A stretch of DNA of 64,000 bases from JBQTII01 sp052387905 (GTDB taxonomy: Bacteria > Actinomycetota > Actinomycetes > Sporichthyales > Sporichthyaceae): the NCBI GenBank assembly GCA_052387905.1, contig JBQTIR010000020.1, positions 89,623 to 153,622 on the forward strand, given 5' to 3'. A model generated the notes under the pieces. The model ran no database searches. It saw nothing but the letters and a program-made list of their open reading frames with translations, and had not been told where the DNA came from. How positions within the stretch are numbered: the stretch's first letter is position 1; every line of letters starts with the position of its first letter. A program made the translations under genes and the position numbers. Positions 24,684 to 33,146 of this stretch are shown here, one piece after another.

Positions 24684-25364
24684 TTACGGCTCGAACTTGT
24701 ACCCCAGGCCCCGCACGGTGACCAGGTAGCGCGGGGTGCCCGGATCGGGCTCGATCTTCGACCGCAGCCGCTTCACGTGCACGTCGAGGGTCTTGGTGTC
24801 CCCTACGTAGTCCGCGCCCCAGATCCGGTCGATGAGCTGCATCCGGGTGAGCACCCGGCCCGCGTTGCGCAGCAGCAGTTCGAGGAGTTCGAACTCTTTG
24901 AGCGGCAGCGGGACCGAGACCCCGCCGACCGTGACCACGTGCCGGTCGACGTCCATCCGCACCGGGCCGGCAGCCAGCGTCGGCAGCATCGGCTCCTCGA
25001 TCTCTCCGTGCCGGCGCAGCACCGCCCGGATCCGCGCCAGTAACTCGCGGTGGGAGTACGGCTTGGTCACGTAGTCGTCGGCGCCGATCTCCAGGCCGAC
25101 GACCTTGTCGATCTCGCTGTCCTTGGCCGTCAGCATGATCACCGGCACATTGGACTTCAGGCGTAGTTGCCGGCAAACCTCAGTGCCGGGCAGTCCCGGC
25201 AGCATCAGGTCGAGCAGTACGAGGTCGGCGCCACCACGCTCGAATTCCTCCAGGGCGTCCGGCCCGGTGGCCGCCACGGCCACGTCGAATCCCTCCTTGC
25301 GCAGCATGTAGGACAGTGCGTCCGAGAACGATTCCTCGTCCTCGACGACCAGCAGACGCGTCAC
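24684..25364 (-). CDS. regX3: response regulator RegX3 (phosphate starvation)
   Basis: 226 residues: receiver domain 1-120 with the phospho-acceptor Asp in LVLLDLMLPG and Lys in MLTAKDSE, then an OmpR-type winged helix with LPLKEFELLELLLRNAG, TLDVHVKRLRSKIE and VRGLGYKFEP. The context of senX3 (4-bp overlap), divergent phoU, gpmA, YbjN-like and mshA matches the M. tuberculosis senX3-regX3 locus. It probably controls the Pho regulon, including the pst and ppk genes in this window that carry PHO-box-like repeats. Confidence 0.92.
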   Translation of the reverse strand: MTRLLVVEDEESFSDALSYMLRKEGFDVAVAATGPDALEEFERGGADLVLLDLMLPGLPGTEVCRQLRLKSNVPVIMLTAKDSEIDKVVGLEIGADDYVTKPYSHRELLARIRAVLRRHGEIEEPMLPTLAAGPVRMDVDRHVVTVGGVSVPLPLKEFELLELLLRNAGRVLTRMQLIDRIWGADYVGDTKTLDVHVKRLRSKIEPDPGTPRYLVTVRGLGYKFEP

Positions 25365-26530
25365 GGGTACTCCTCTTCCGACAGCCTCCGGACAGCACCG
25401 GACGCAGGGGTGAACAAGGGCAGGCGCAGGGTGAAGGTGGATCCGGAGCCCTCGACGCTCCAGACCCGCACATCGCCGCCGTGGTTCTGGGCGATGTGCT
25501 TGACGATCGACAGGCCCAGCCCGGTGCCCCCGGTCATCCGGGATCGGGCGGGGTCGACGCGGTAGAAGCGCTCGAAGATGCGCTGGAGTTCGGCCCCCGG
25601 GATCCCGATGCCCTGGTCGGCGACCGCGATCTCGACGAGGTCGTCACTGCGGCGCACGGTCACCTTCACCGTGGTCCGGTCGGGGCTGTAGTTGACGGCG
25701 TTCTCGATGAGGTTGCCCAGCGCCATGCAGAGTTGAGCCTCACTTCCGTAGACCTTGAGCCCGCTCGGGGAATGCCCGGTGACGGTGATGCCTTTGACCG
25801 CGGCGATCTCGCGGGTGCGGTCGATCGCGGCGTCGACGATCTCGTCCACACCGACCGCCTGCGGTTCCTTGAGCGGGTCGCGGCTCTCCAACCGGGACAG
25901 GTCGATGAGCTCCTGGACCAGGTGCGAAAGACGCTGCGATTCGTGCTGCATGCGGCCGGCGAATCGGACGACGGCTTCGGGATCGTCGGAGGCGTCCTGC
26001 ACGGCCTCAGCAAGCAGGCGCAAGGCGCCGACGGGGGTCTTGAGTTCGTGGCTGACGTTGGCGACGAAGTCCCGGCGCACGGCGTCGACGCGGCGGGCAT
26101 CGGTCTGGTCTTCGATCAGCACCAGGATGTGGCGGGTGCCCAACGGGGCCACCCGCGCCCCGACCGCGAGCGTGCCGCCGCCCACCGGGCCACGGGGCAG
26201 TTCGAGTTCGATCTGGCGGATGCGACCGTCGCGGCGGACCGCCGCGACCAGGTCGGTGAGGTCATCGACGGCCAGGTGCTCGTCCCGCACGATGCCGAAC
26301 GCGTAGGCGGCCGGACTGGCCTTGCAGACCAGGTCCGCCTCGTCGAGGACGACGGCCATCGACCGCAGGACCGACAGAACCTGACCCACGCCCTCGTCCA
26401 GGCCCTTCGGGGCCGGCGGCGGCTCCGGACGCAAGGTCCGTTCGCTGGCGCGGTGGGCCAGCCACGCGCCGAGGCCGACGAGTAGCCCGACCAGGGCGAC
26501 GACGACGGTCAGCGACGTATCCACCGGCAC
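25361..26530 (-). CDS. senX3: sensor histidine kinase SenX3
   Basis: 389 residues. One clear N-terminal transmembrane segment (about 8-27, LTVVVALVGLLVGLGAWLA), a PAS-like region, a HisKA dimerisation helix with the phospho-His in ANVSHELKTPVGALRLL, and the HATPase boxes NAVNYS, VADQGIGIPG and GGTGLGLSIVKHI. Known family members sense phosphate through the Pst-PhoU complex. The start overlaps nothing; 139 bp separate it from the divergent phoU gene. Confidence 0.93.
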   Translation of the reverse strand: MPVDTSLTVVVALVGLLVGLGAWLAHRASERTLRPEPPPAPKGLDEGVGQVLSVLRSMAVVLDEADLVCKASPAAYAFGIVRDEHLAVDDLTDLVAAVRRDGRIRQIELELPRGPVGGGTLAVGARVAPLGTRHILVLIEDQTDARRVDAVRRDFVANVSHELKTPVGALRLLAEAVQDASDDPEAVVRFAGRMQHESQRLSHLVQELIDLSRLESRDPLKEPQAVGVDEIVDAAIDRTREIAAVKGITVTGHSPSGLKVYGSEAQLCMALGNLIENAVNYSPDRTTVKVTVRRSDDLVEIAVADQGIGIPGAELQRIFERFYRVDPARSRMTGGTGLGLSIVKHIAQNHGGDVRVWSVEGSGSTFTLRLPLFTPASGAVRRLSEEEYP

Positions 26531-26618
26531 TCCGGCAGCGTGGTCATGTCTCGATGTTAGGCGCGAGCGGCCCCTCGGCCGCCAGTGCGCGGGTCCGTGA
26601 GCGTGGTCGCCGTCGAGA

Positions 26619-26651
26619 ATTCACCACGCCGCTGACCGCCGTTCATCCGGG
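26619..26651. promoter_or_regulatory. PHO-box-like repeats between senX3 and phoU
   Basis: Three consecutive 11-bp units: ATTCACCACGC (26619-26629), CGCTGACCGCC (26630-26640) and GTTCATCCGGG (26641-26651). Units 1 and 3 fit the actinobacterial PHO-box pattern (GTTCAYC...), unit 2 weakly. They lie 18 bp before the phoU ATG and upstream of senX3, so RegX3 could control both directions. Confidence 0.5.
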
Positions 26652-26669
26652 TTGCGCGATGCTGGTTGC

Positions 26670-27362
26670 ATGCGTGACGCCTTTCAGAACGAACTCCAGT
26701 CGATCCGCGACGAACTGGTCGAGATGACCCAACTCGTCGGCTTTGCGATGGCCCGGGCCACCAATGCCCTGCTGGAGGCCGATCTGGATATGGCCGAAAG
26801 CGTGATCACCCACGACCGCGAGATCGACAAGCGCCGCAACGAGCTCGACGAACGGGCCTTCGACCTGCTGGTGCGTCAGCAACCGGTGGTCGCCACCGAC
26901 CTGCGGGTGGTGATCACCAGCCTGCGGATGAGCGCGGACATCGAGCGCATGGGGGATCTTGCGCTGCACGTGGCCAAGGTCGCTCGGATGCGCCACCCCG
27001 CCCTGGCCGTTCCTCGTGAGCTGGTCTCGATGATCCTGGAGATGGGCCATGTGGCCCAACGGATCGTCACCAAGGCCGGCAGCGTCATCGCCTCGCGCAA
27101 CGTGGCGGCCGCCTTGGAGCTCGAACACGTCGACGACGAGATGGACAAGTTGCACGAGCAGGTTTTGCGGCAGCTGCTGTCCCCGGAATGGACCCACGGC
27201 ACGCAGGCTGCAGTCGACATCACCCAGCTCGTGCGCTACTACGAGCGTTACGCCGACCACGCCGTCTCAGTGGCCCGCCGGGTGGTCTATTTGGCGACCG
27301 GCGAGTTCCCGACCTCGGGTCCGAACCCGGACGACCCGACGACCTACCGCACCGACAGCTGA
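26670..27362 (+). CDS. phoU: phosphate signalling complex protein PhoU
   Basis: 230 residues from the ATG at 26670. Two PhoU repeats of three helices each, with the paired acidic metal motifs (HDREIDKRRNELDERAFDLL; EHVDDEMDKLHEQVLRQLL) and SADIERMGDLALHVAKVAR and RYYERYADHAVSVARRVVYL. PhoU links the Pst transporter to the sensor kinase and represses the Pho response when phosphate is plentiful. Divergent from senX3-regX3, convergent with gpmA across 7 bp. Confidence 0.94.
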   Translation: MRDAFQNELQSIRDELVEMTQLVGFAMARATNALLEADLDMAESVITHDREIDKRRNELDERAFDLLVRQQPVVATDLRVVITSLRMSADIERMGDLALHVAKVARMRHPALAVPRELVSMILEMGHVAQRIVTKAGSVIASRNVAAALELEHVDDEMDKLHEQVLRQLLSPEWTHGTQAAVDITQLVRYYERYADHAVSVARRVVYLATGEFPTSGPNPDDPTTYRTDS

Positions 27363-27369
27363 AGGTCCG

Positions 27370-28125
27370 TCAGCGTCCCTGCGCGGCCACTGCGGCGGCT
27401 GCGGTAGCTGCTGCAGCCGGGTCCAGATAACGCCCGCCCGGCACCAGCGGCGCGAACGCGGCGTCGAGTTCGTAGAGCAACGGGATGCCGGTGGGAATGT
27501 TCAGGTCCACCACGGCAGCGTCGCTCATCCCGTCGAGATGCTTGACCATCGCGCGCAGCGAGTTGCCGTGCGCGGCCACCATCACCGTGGCGCCCGAGCG
27601 CAGGTCCGGCACGATCGCGTCGTACCAGTAGGGCAGCATGCGCTCGACGACGTCCGCGAGACATTCGGTGCGCGGGACCAGTTCCGCCGGCAGGTCGGCG
27701 TAGCGGATGTCGTGCACCTGGGAGTAGGGGTCGTCGTCGGGCAGCGGCGGCGGCGGGGTGCGGTAGGAACGCCGCCAGGCCTGGAACTGTTCGTCGCCGA
27801 ACTGCGCGAGCGTCGCCTTCTTGTCCTTGCCCTGCAACGCTCCGTAATGGCGCTCGTTGAGCCGCCAGCTGCGCCGCACCGGGATCCAGTACCGACCGGC
27901 GGCCTGCAGGGCGAGCTCGCTGGTGCGGATCGCCCGCCGCATCACCGAGGTGTGCACGACGCCGGGCAGCACCTCTTGCTCGAGCAGCAGCTCGCCCGCC
28001 CGGGTGGCCTCGGCCGCACCCCGGGCGGTGAGGTCGACATCGACCCAGCCGGTGAATTGATTGGTCGCGTTCCACTCGGACTGGCCGTGGCGAAGCAGCA
28101 GCAGGCGAAAGGTCGCGGCAGACAT
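27370..28125 (-). CDS. gpmA: 2,3-bisphosphoglycerate-dependent phosphoglycerate mutase
   Basis: 251 residues from the ATG at 28123-28125 (a GTG 9 bp upstream is possible). LLLRHGQSEWN has the phospho-His, SVMRRAIRTSELAL and WRLNERHYGALQGKDK are conserved, and VMVAAHGNSLRAMVKHLDG has the second His. It interconverts 3- and 2-phosphoglycerate in glycolysis. The C-terminus is Ala-rich (AAAATAAAAVAAQGR), a non-conserved tail. Ten bp downstream of the YbjN-like gene. Confidence 0.95.
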   Translation of the reverse strand: MSAATFRLLLLRHGQSEWNATNQFTGWVDVDLTARGAAEATRAGELLLEQEVLPGVVHTSVMRRAIRTSELALQAAGRYWIPVRRSWRLNERHYGALQGKDKKATLAQFGDEQFQAWRRSYRTPPPPLPDDDPYSQVHDIRYADLPAELVPRTECLADVVERMLPYWYDAIVPDLRSGATVMVAAHGNSLRAMVKHLDGMSDAAVVDLNIPTGIPLLYELDAAFAPLVPGGRYLDPAAAATAAAAVAAQGR

Positions 28126-28135
28126 GCGCTGCACC

Positions 28136-28681
28136 CTAACCGGGTGCCGGTGCAGAGCCCTCGCTCGGCTCGGAGGTGTCGAGCAGGTGCCGGAACGCGT
28201 CGAGGTTGGCGGTGGACTCCCCGCGGGATACCCGCCACGCGTGCTCGCGGCGGATCGAGGTGGCGAACCCGCGTTCGAGGATCGGGTTGAAGCTGCCGTC
28301 GGAGTACTCGAGCACGGACCCCAGGATCCGGTCGAGCTCGGCGGCGTCGATACCGCTCAACGGGAGGCGCCCGGTCAGGTAAATGTCCCCGAGGCGGTCG
28401 ACGGCGAAGGCGACGCCATACATCCGGGCGTTGCGCTCCAGCAGCCAGCGGTAGACCTCGAGGTGGTTCTCATCCGGGCGCCGGGCAACGAACGCGTTGA
28501 CCGACACGCTGTGCGGACCGACCGCCAGCGACACCGTGGTCGTGAGCTTGCGCGTGCCCGGCAGGGTGATGACGAACAGACCCGGCTTGGACTCGACCCA
28601 GCTCACCTCCAGCGCAGCGAGTTCGGCGCGCAGAACCGCAGAGACCGACGCCTCGTCAGCCGATGGCTGATCCGCACTCAC
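28136..28681 (-). CDS. YbjN-domain protein
   Basis: 181 residues from a GTG (28679-28681) overlapping the mshA stop as GTGA. The fold is the YbjN/type III secretion chaperone-like domain: VSVNAFVARRPDENHLEVYRWLLERN and FAVDRLGDIYLTGRLPL. Its location between mshA and gpmA equals Rv0487 in M. tuberculosis. Function is unknown; chaperone-like binding is only inferred from fold. Confidence 0.85.
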   Translation of the reverse strand: MSADQPSADEASVSAVLRAELAALEVSWVESKPGLFVITLPGTRKLTTTVSLAVGPHSVSVNAFVARRPDENHLEVYRWLLERNARMYGVAFAVDRLGDIYLTGRLPLSGIDAAELDRILGSVLEYSDGSFNPILERGFATSIRREHAWRVSRGESTANLDAFRHLLDTSEPSEGSAPAPG

Positions 28682-29985
28682 CGCGCCGCCCGCCGCTCCA
28701 CCACGATCTCGGACCCGCTGAGGGCGCGCGAGTAGACCCCGAGCAGAGCCGCCGCCGTGGCCGACCACCCGAAGCGTTGGGCGTGGACGACCGCGCCCTC
28801 CCCCAGCTCTGCCCGCCGGCCGGGATTCGCGAGCAGCCCCAGCAGGGCATGGGCCCAGTCCCGCGGTTCGTGACCGTGCACCAGAATCCCGGACTCGCCC
28901 TCGGACACCGCGGTCCGGAGCCCGCCGACGGCCGCGGCGACGACGGGGGTACCGCACGCCTGCGACTCGACGGCGACCAGCCCGAAGGACTCCGAGTACG
29001 ACGGCACGACCGTGAGGTCCGCCGCGCGGTACCACTGCGCCAGGTCGACCTGCGGAACCGGCGGCGCGAAGCGGACCAGGTCGGTGATGCCGAGTTCGAC
29101 GGCGAGCTTCTGCAGCGATTCCGGTTCGCCGGTCCCGCTCCCGCTCGGTCCGCCGACCACGACCACGACCAGGCGCTCGCGGCGGGCCGGATCGATGCGG
29201 AGCAGCTCGGCCACGGCACGCAGCAGGACGTCGGGCGCCTTGAGCGGTTGGATCCGGCCGACGAAGAGCAGGACCTCCGCATCGCGCGCCAGCCCCAGCT
29301 GAGCGCGTAGCTGGGCGCGCGCGCCCGGGGAGACCGGCGGGAAGAAGGTGTCCAGATCGACGCCGGGTGCCACGACCTCGACCCGATCCGGGGCCGCGGC
29401 GTAGAGGTCGACGAGCTGGCGAGCCTCCTCGTCGGTATTGGCGACGAGGCGATCGGCGGCTTCGACGACCTGCGATTCCCCGATCACCCGCGACGCCGGC
29501 TCCGCGGTGTCACCGACGGCCAGGGCAGCGTTCTTCACCTTGGCCATGGTGTGCATGGAGTGCACGAGCGGGATTCCCCACCGCTCGGCGGCCAACCAGC
29601 CGACCTGGCCGGAGAGCCAGTAGTGGGAATGGACGAGGTCATAATGGCCGGGCTCGCGGGCCGCCTCGGCCCGCAGCACCCCGGTGGTGAAGGCACACAA
29701 CTGGGCGGGCAGATCCTCCTTGGCCAGGCCCTCGAAAGGCCCCGCCGTGACGTGGCGGACCAGCACGCCGGGCGCAAGTTCGACAACCGGCGGGGTGTCC
29801 GACGAGGTCGTCCGCGTGAAGATCTCGACCTCGACCCCGAACGCGGCCAGTCGTTTGGCGACCTCGGCGATGTAGACATTCATCCCGCCTGCGTCACCGA
29901 CACCGGGCTGGTCCAACGGCGAGGTGTGCACCGAGAGGGTGGCGATCCGGCGGGGCATGACGCGGTACACCGGAAGGACCCGCAT
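28678..29985 (-). CDS. mshA: D-inositol-3-phosphate glycosyltransferase MshA
   Basis: 435 residues from the ATG at 29983-29985; the open frame extends to 30057 but MRVLPVYRVMPRRIATLSVHTSPL is a more natural start. GT4 glycosyltransferase: GVGDAGGMNVYIAEVAKRLA at the N-terminus, VHSHYWLSGQVGWL, FVGRIQPLKAPDVLL, and the donor-site YSESFGLVAVESQACGTPVV. It joins GlcNAc from UDP-GlcNAc to inositol 3-phosphate, the first step of mycothiol synthesis. mshD is also in this window. Confidence 0.95.
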   Translation of the reverse strand: MRVLPVYRVMPRRIATLSVHTSPLDQPGVGDAGGMNVYIAEVAKRLAAFGVEVEIFTRTTSSDTPPVVELAPGVLVRHVTAGPFEGLAKEDLPAQLCAFTTGVLRAEAAREPGHYDLVHSHYWLSGQVGWLAAERWGIPLVHSMHTMAKVKNAALAVGDTAEPASRVIGESQVVEAADRLVANTDEEARQLVDLYAAAPDRVEVVAPGVDLDTFFPPVSPGARAQLRAQLGLARDAEVLLFVGRIQPLKAPDVLLRAVAELLRIDPARRERLVVVVVGGPSGSGTGEPESLQKLAVELGITDLVRFAPPVPQVDLAQWYRAADLTVVPSYSESFGLVAVESQACGTPVVAAAVGGLRTAVSEGESGILVHGHEPRDWAHALLGLLANPGRRAELGEGAVVHAQRFGWSATAAALLGVYSRALSGSEIVVERRAAR

Positions 29986-30245
29986 CGCCTCGCACCTCCA
30001 GCTCCGCGCCACCTCTGCCGATGATCCAGGCGAGGCCTCACCGATGCTTCGGCGCACCAGGGCGCCCTGGCCTGGTCAACCCTGCACGATCCTTGCGCAT
30101 TCCGGGCGGGGGCCGGCACCTCACCCGTACACGGTCAACGCGTTCATTCTTCACGTTTTGCCCGGATCGTCGGACAGCCAAACCGGACCGGCCCCACCGT
30201 ACGAGGAGATCACCAGGACACATCCCGCCAGGCCCGGAGGGCACC

Positions 30246-30734
30246 GTGAAGTCGAACAGTTCGTCCAGCAAGGCGCGACGGTCCACCGTCGCCATGGTCA
30301 CCACAGCACTGGTCAGCACCACCCTGCTGGGCATCACCGCGACTCCGGCCGAGGCCGGCAGCAAGTACCCGTCAGTCTGCGAGAGGGGGCGGATCGTCTG
30401 CATCGACAAGTCCGACCGCACCATCCGTCTGCGGGAGAACGGGCACACCGTGCTCAAGCTCGACGCCCGCTTCGGCGCCTCCCGCACCCCCACCCGCGAG
30501 GGCATGTTCCGCGTCTTCTGGAAGAACAAGGACCACGTCTCAAAGCTCTTCGGCAGCGCGATGCCATTCTCGATGTTCTTCAGTGGCGGGCAGGCGATCC
30601 ACTACTCCTCGGACTTCCTGCGCAACGGCTACCGGGGCGCCTCACATGGCTGCGTGAACACCCGGGAGTACGGCAAGATGCGCCGGCTCTTCGAGGCGGT
30701 TCGCGTCGGGGACCGCGTCTACATCTACGACTGA
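30246..30734 (+). CDS. L,D-transpeptidase (YkuD domain), first of a tandem pair
   Basis: 162 residues from a GTG at 30246 preceded by GGAGGG. A signal peptide with basic start and hydrophobic core (MVTTALVSTTLLGITATPAEA) predicts export. The YkuD core includes VLKLDARFGASRTPTREG, HYSSDFL and the active-site SHGCVNTREY with catalytic Cys. It would form or remodel 3-3 cross-links in peptidoglycan. The domain is compact: no Ig or CBM repeat. Its closest relative here is the next gene, so a recent duplication is likely. Confidence 0.9.
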   Translation: MKSNSSSSKARRSTVAMVTTALVSTTLLGITATPAEAGSKYPSVCERGRIVCIDKSDRTIRLRENGHTVLKLDARFGASRTPTREGMFRVFWKNKDHVSKLFGSAMPFSMFFSGGQAIHYSSDFLRNGYRGASHGCVNTREYGKMRRLFEAVRVGDRVYIYD

Positions 30735-30839
30735 GGCCCTGGGCCTAGCGCATAACGGACATTTTGGGTTACGGTTCGAGAGATCCAAAGCCGAATCACA
30801 TTCGGATCTTGATCTTGGTCGCACCCCCCAGGAGTCCCC

Positions 30840-31325
30840 ATGCGTCAGCACACCGTTCGGGCGTCCATGGCAGGCATTGCCTCGACTGCGTTGGTCGCCG
30901 CCACCGCGCTGGTCGGCGTCGCAGCGCCGGCAGAGGCTCGCAGCTCGTCCTTCCCCTCGGTGTGCAGCTCCGCGGGCAAGATCCTCTGTGTCGACAAGAG
31001 CCAGCGGGTCGTCCGGTTGATGCAGAACGGGCGCACGCTCTACAAGCTGGATGCCCGGTTCGGTAACCGCCGCGAACCCACGCGCAACGGCATGTTCCGT
31101 GTGTACTGGAAGAACGCGGATCACGTCTCGTCCCTGTTCGGCAGCGCGATGCCCTTCGCGATGTTCTTCAGCGGCGGCCAGGCGATCCACTACTCCTCGG
31201 ACTTCCTGCGCAACGGCTACAACGGGGCCTCGCACGGCTGCGTGAACACCCGGGCGTACTCGGCGATGCGCGGGATGTTCTACGCCACCCCGGTCGGCAC
31301 GCGGGTCTACGTCTACTACTCCTGA
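30840..31325 (+). CDS. L,D-transpeptidase (YkuD domain), second of a tandem pair
   Basis: 161 residues, signal peptide ending near APAEARS, then LYKLDARFGNRREPTRNGMF, HYSSDFLRNGYNGASHGCVN and a C-terminal VGTRVYVYYS. About two thirds of the mature residues equal those of the preceding gene by eye, including long identical runs around FGSAMPF and GQAIHYSSDFLRNGY. A short inverted repeat CCGAAT-CAC-ATTCGG at 30791-30805 lies 34 bp upstream and may be regulatory; the pair probably has separate promoters (105-bp gap). Two strong hairpins follow the gene. Confidence 0.9.
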   Translation: MRQHTVRASMAGIASTALVAATALVGVAAPAEARSSSFPSVCSSAGKILCVDKSQRVVRLMQNGRTLYKLDARFGNRREPTRNGMFRVYWKNADHVSSLFGSAMPFAMFFSGGQAIHYSSDFLRNGYNGASHGCVNTRAYSAMRGMFYATPVGTRVYVYYS

Positions 31326-31343
31326 CTCGACCGAACCCCGACG

Positions 31344-31406
31344 GGGCCGCTGACGGCACGTCAGCGGCCCGGTAGCCGTGCACAAGGGAAGCCCATCCCC
31401 TTGTGC
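31344..31406. terminator. two consecutive hairpins between convergent genes
   Basis: GGGCCGCTGAC (31344-31354) pairs with GTCAGCGGCCC (31360-31370) over a 5-nt loop, and GCACAAGGG (31380-31388) with CCCTTGTGC (31398-31406). They lie between the ends of the second L,D-transpeptidase gene and the DUF2516 gene, the position of a bidirectional terminator. There are no T-runs, common in high-GC actinobacteria. Confidence 0.7.
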
Positions 31407-31430
31407 AGCCTTCGGCGTGAACGTGACGGA

Positions 31431-31796
31431 CTACCAGCCGCGAGGCGAACGCGGACCACGGCCCCCGCGGCCACCACGGCCGCCGCGGCCACCACCGCCT
31501 GCGGAGCGCACCGCCGGGCGGGCATCGAGCAGGTAGACCAGCGCAGCGACCGTACCGGCGATGACCAGCAGGTCGAAGACGCTGCGGAACACCAGCCGTT
31601 GGGTCAGCAACGCCGGCAGGGCGCCCCACGCCACCGCTACGCCGAGCAGGATCAGCCACATTTGCTTGGTCTGCTTGTCGGCGGCCGGGAAGGCGGCCGC
31701 GGACCGCATCGACACGTCGAGCAACGCGAAGACGTGGACGGCCAGCAGGGCCGCGCCCATCAGGTTCATCGCCGAGTCGAGCGTGTCGTACCCCAC
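31431..31796 (-). CDS. DUF2516 small membrane protein
   Basis: 121 residues with three hydrophobic segments (NLMGAALLAVHVFALLDVS, MWLILLGVAVAWGALPALL, VFDLLVIAGTVAALVYLLDA) and a Gly/Arg-rich tail (GGGGRGGRGGRGGRGPRSPR) predicted on the cytoplasmic side. DUF2516 proteins are actinobacterial, of unknown function. It follows the HbhA-like gene, as Rv0476 follows hbhA in M. tuberculosis. The RGG-like tail could bind nucleic acid, which is a guess. Confidence 0.82.
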   Translation of the reverse strand: MGYDTLDSAMNLMGAALLAVHVFALLDVSMRSAAAFPAADKQTKQMWLILLGVAVAWGALPALLTQRLVFRSVFDLLVIAGTVAALVYLLDARPAVRSAGGGGRGGRGGRGGRGPRSPRGW

Positions 31797-31961
31797 CGTG
31801 GCCTCCCTGTTGCCCTGTCTGAGCCTAGAGCGTGGTGCGGGTCCTTGCCCCGGACATGAGGTCGCCCGGCCGGGCGAGCCTTGAGGCGTCGTCCGACCGG
31901 GCAGTTTCAGGGGCGATCAGTTCCCGGCCTTGGGCGGCGGGATCAGACCTGGAGGAAGTAC

Positions 31962-32492
31962 TTAGTCGCCGACCTTGCTGGCGGTGACCGAGGCAGCCTT
32001 GCCGGCCCGGGTGGCGGTCTTGCGGGCCGAGGTCACGGTGCTCTTCGCAGCGCTCGTGGTGGCCTTGGTGCCACGCTCGGCAGCGCCGCGCACGTTGCGG
32101 GCCTTGCTGACGGTGTCCTTGGCCTGCTCCAGCAGGTCCTTGGTGGACTTCTGGGTGCGGACGCGCTTGACGATGGTCTCGCCGCGCTCGATGAGCTTGA
32201 CGTAGCGCTCGTCGGCGGCCTTGACCTGCTCGTCGGCGCGGTCAACCAGCTTGGTGCCCAGCTTGCGGGTCTGCTTCGGCAGCTCGGTGACCTTGTCAGC
32301 GATCTTCGAGGGCTTGACCTTGGCGTCCTCGCCGGTGAACTCGGTCCGCAGCTTGGAGACGCGGTCCGGCACGGCCTTGATCTTCTCGACGGCCAGGTCG
32401 CCCACGCCGGCAACGGCGTAGAACGGCTTCGGGCCGGTCAGGGTCTTGGCGAAGTCGGTGTAGGACTTACGGATGTCTGCGGCGGTAGCCAT
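31962..32492 (-). CDS. HbhA-like Lys/Ala-rich protein
   Basis: 176 residues. FYAVAGVGDLAVEKIKAVPD at the start matches heparin-binding haemagglutinin, followed by a long charged coiled-coil region (KQTRKLGTKLVDRADEQVK) and a Lys/Ala/Thr-rich C-terminus (SARKTATRAGKAASVTASK). In mycobacteria the methylated C-terminal lysines bind heparan sulphate; in non-pathogens the family may act in cell shape or lipid-body association. Here the tail is less regular than in M. tuberculosis HbhA. Neighbours XRE and DUF2516 match the mycobacterial order. Confidence 0.8.
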   Translation of the reverse strand: MATAADIRKSYTDFAKTLTGPKPFYAVAGVGDLAVEKIKAVPDRVSKLRTEFTGEDAKVKPSKIADKVTELPKQTRKLGTKLVDRADEQVKAADERYVKLIERGETIVKRVRTQKSTKDLLEQAKDTVSKARNVRGAAERGTKATTSAAKSTVTSARKTATRAGKAASVTASKVGD

Positions 32493-32509
32493 GAGCGGTA
32501 CCTCTTTCT

Positions 32510-32887
32510 TTACGACTCGGTCCCCGGTGCGGGGATTGCTTCAGCTGAGTCGTTCTCTTTGCGGAACGACTCGTAAATGTCCTGCAGCACGTTCTTCTGG
32601 CGATCCGTCAGGTGCGGGTCCGCACTGACTGCGGCGAGGAACTCCCGGCTGGAGTCGTCTCGCTCGGCGAGAATCCCCGCTTGCATGTAGAGCTGCTCTG
32701 CCGAGATCCGCAGCGCCTTGGCGATCTGCTGCAGGATCTCCGCGGAGGGTTTGCGCAACCCGCGCTCGATCTGGCTGAGGTAGGGGTTCGAGACTCCCGC
32801 CGCCGCCGCCAGTTGGCGGATCGACAGCTTCGAGCTCTTGCGCTGCTCCTTGAGGTATTCCCCAAGACCGCCCGGAAGAGTGGCCAT
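32510..32887 (-). CDS. XRE-family HTH transcriptional regulator
   Basis: 125 residues from the ATG at 32885-32887 (an ATG 18 bp upstream is an alternative). The helix-turn-helix spans about 6-62: YLKEQRKSSKLSIRQLAAAA, GVSNPYLSQIERGLRKPSAE. A short helical C-terminus with LTDRQKNVLQDIYESFRKEN follows. Seventeen bp upstream of the HbhA-like gene on the same strand, equivalent to Rv0474-Rv0475. It probably regulates this pair. Confidence 0.9.
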   Translation of the reverse strand: MATLPGGLGEYLKEQRKSSKLSIRQLAAAAGVSNPYLSQIERGLRKPSAEILQQIAKALRISAEQLYMQAGILAERDDSSREFLAAVSADPHLTDRQKNVLQDIYESFRKENDSAEAIPAPGTES

Positions 32888-32894
32888 GGCACGA

Positions 32895-32924
32895 GCTTGC
32901 CCCATGGTGCTAACTATTGCAAGC
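32895..32924. promoter_or_regulatory. inverted repeat at the XRE promoter
   Basis: GCTTGC (32895-32900) and GCAAGC (32919-32924) flank an AT-rich centre just upstream of the XRE start. This is a plausible autoregulatory operator and is compatible with either of the two possible ATGs only if the shorter start is used. Confidence 0.35.
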
Positions 32925-33146
32925 GCGCAGGCAGCACTTGGCGTGTGATGCCGATCTCAGGCGCATCCCTGCGGTGACCACGCTCGGGGGGCCCAGGGCC
33001 CGCGGGGCCCGCGCCGCCCATCTTGATAGGTCGAGTGGTCGATCTTGCCCTCGTCCGTTCGGCCCGTTTCGGGGCTTGGACCGGTTTGTGGGTGATTTGG
33101 CGAGCCGAATCTGCCTGTTGTTCCGTCTCATGGTCGGCAGTGCCCC

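Noticed and set aside
30735..30839. Cyclic di-AMP (ydaO-type) riboswitch before the second L,D-transpeptidase gene
   Set aside because: The region is too short and lacks the conserved riboswitch core; only a 6-bp inverted repeat is visible.
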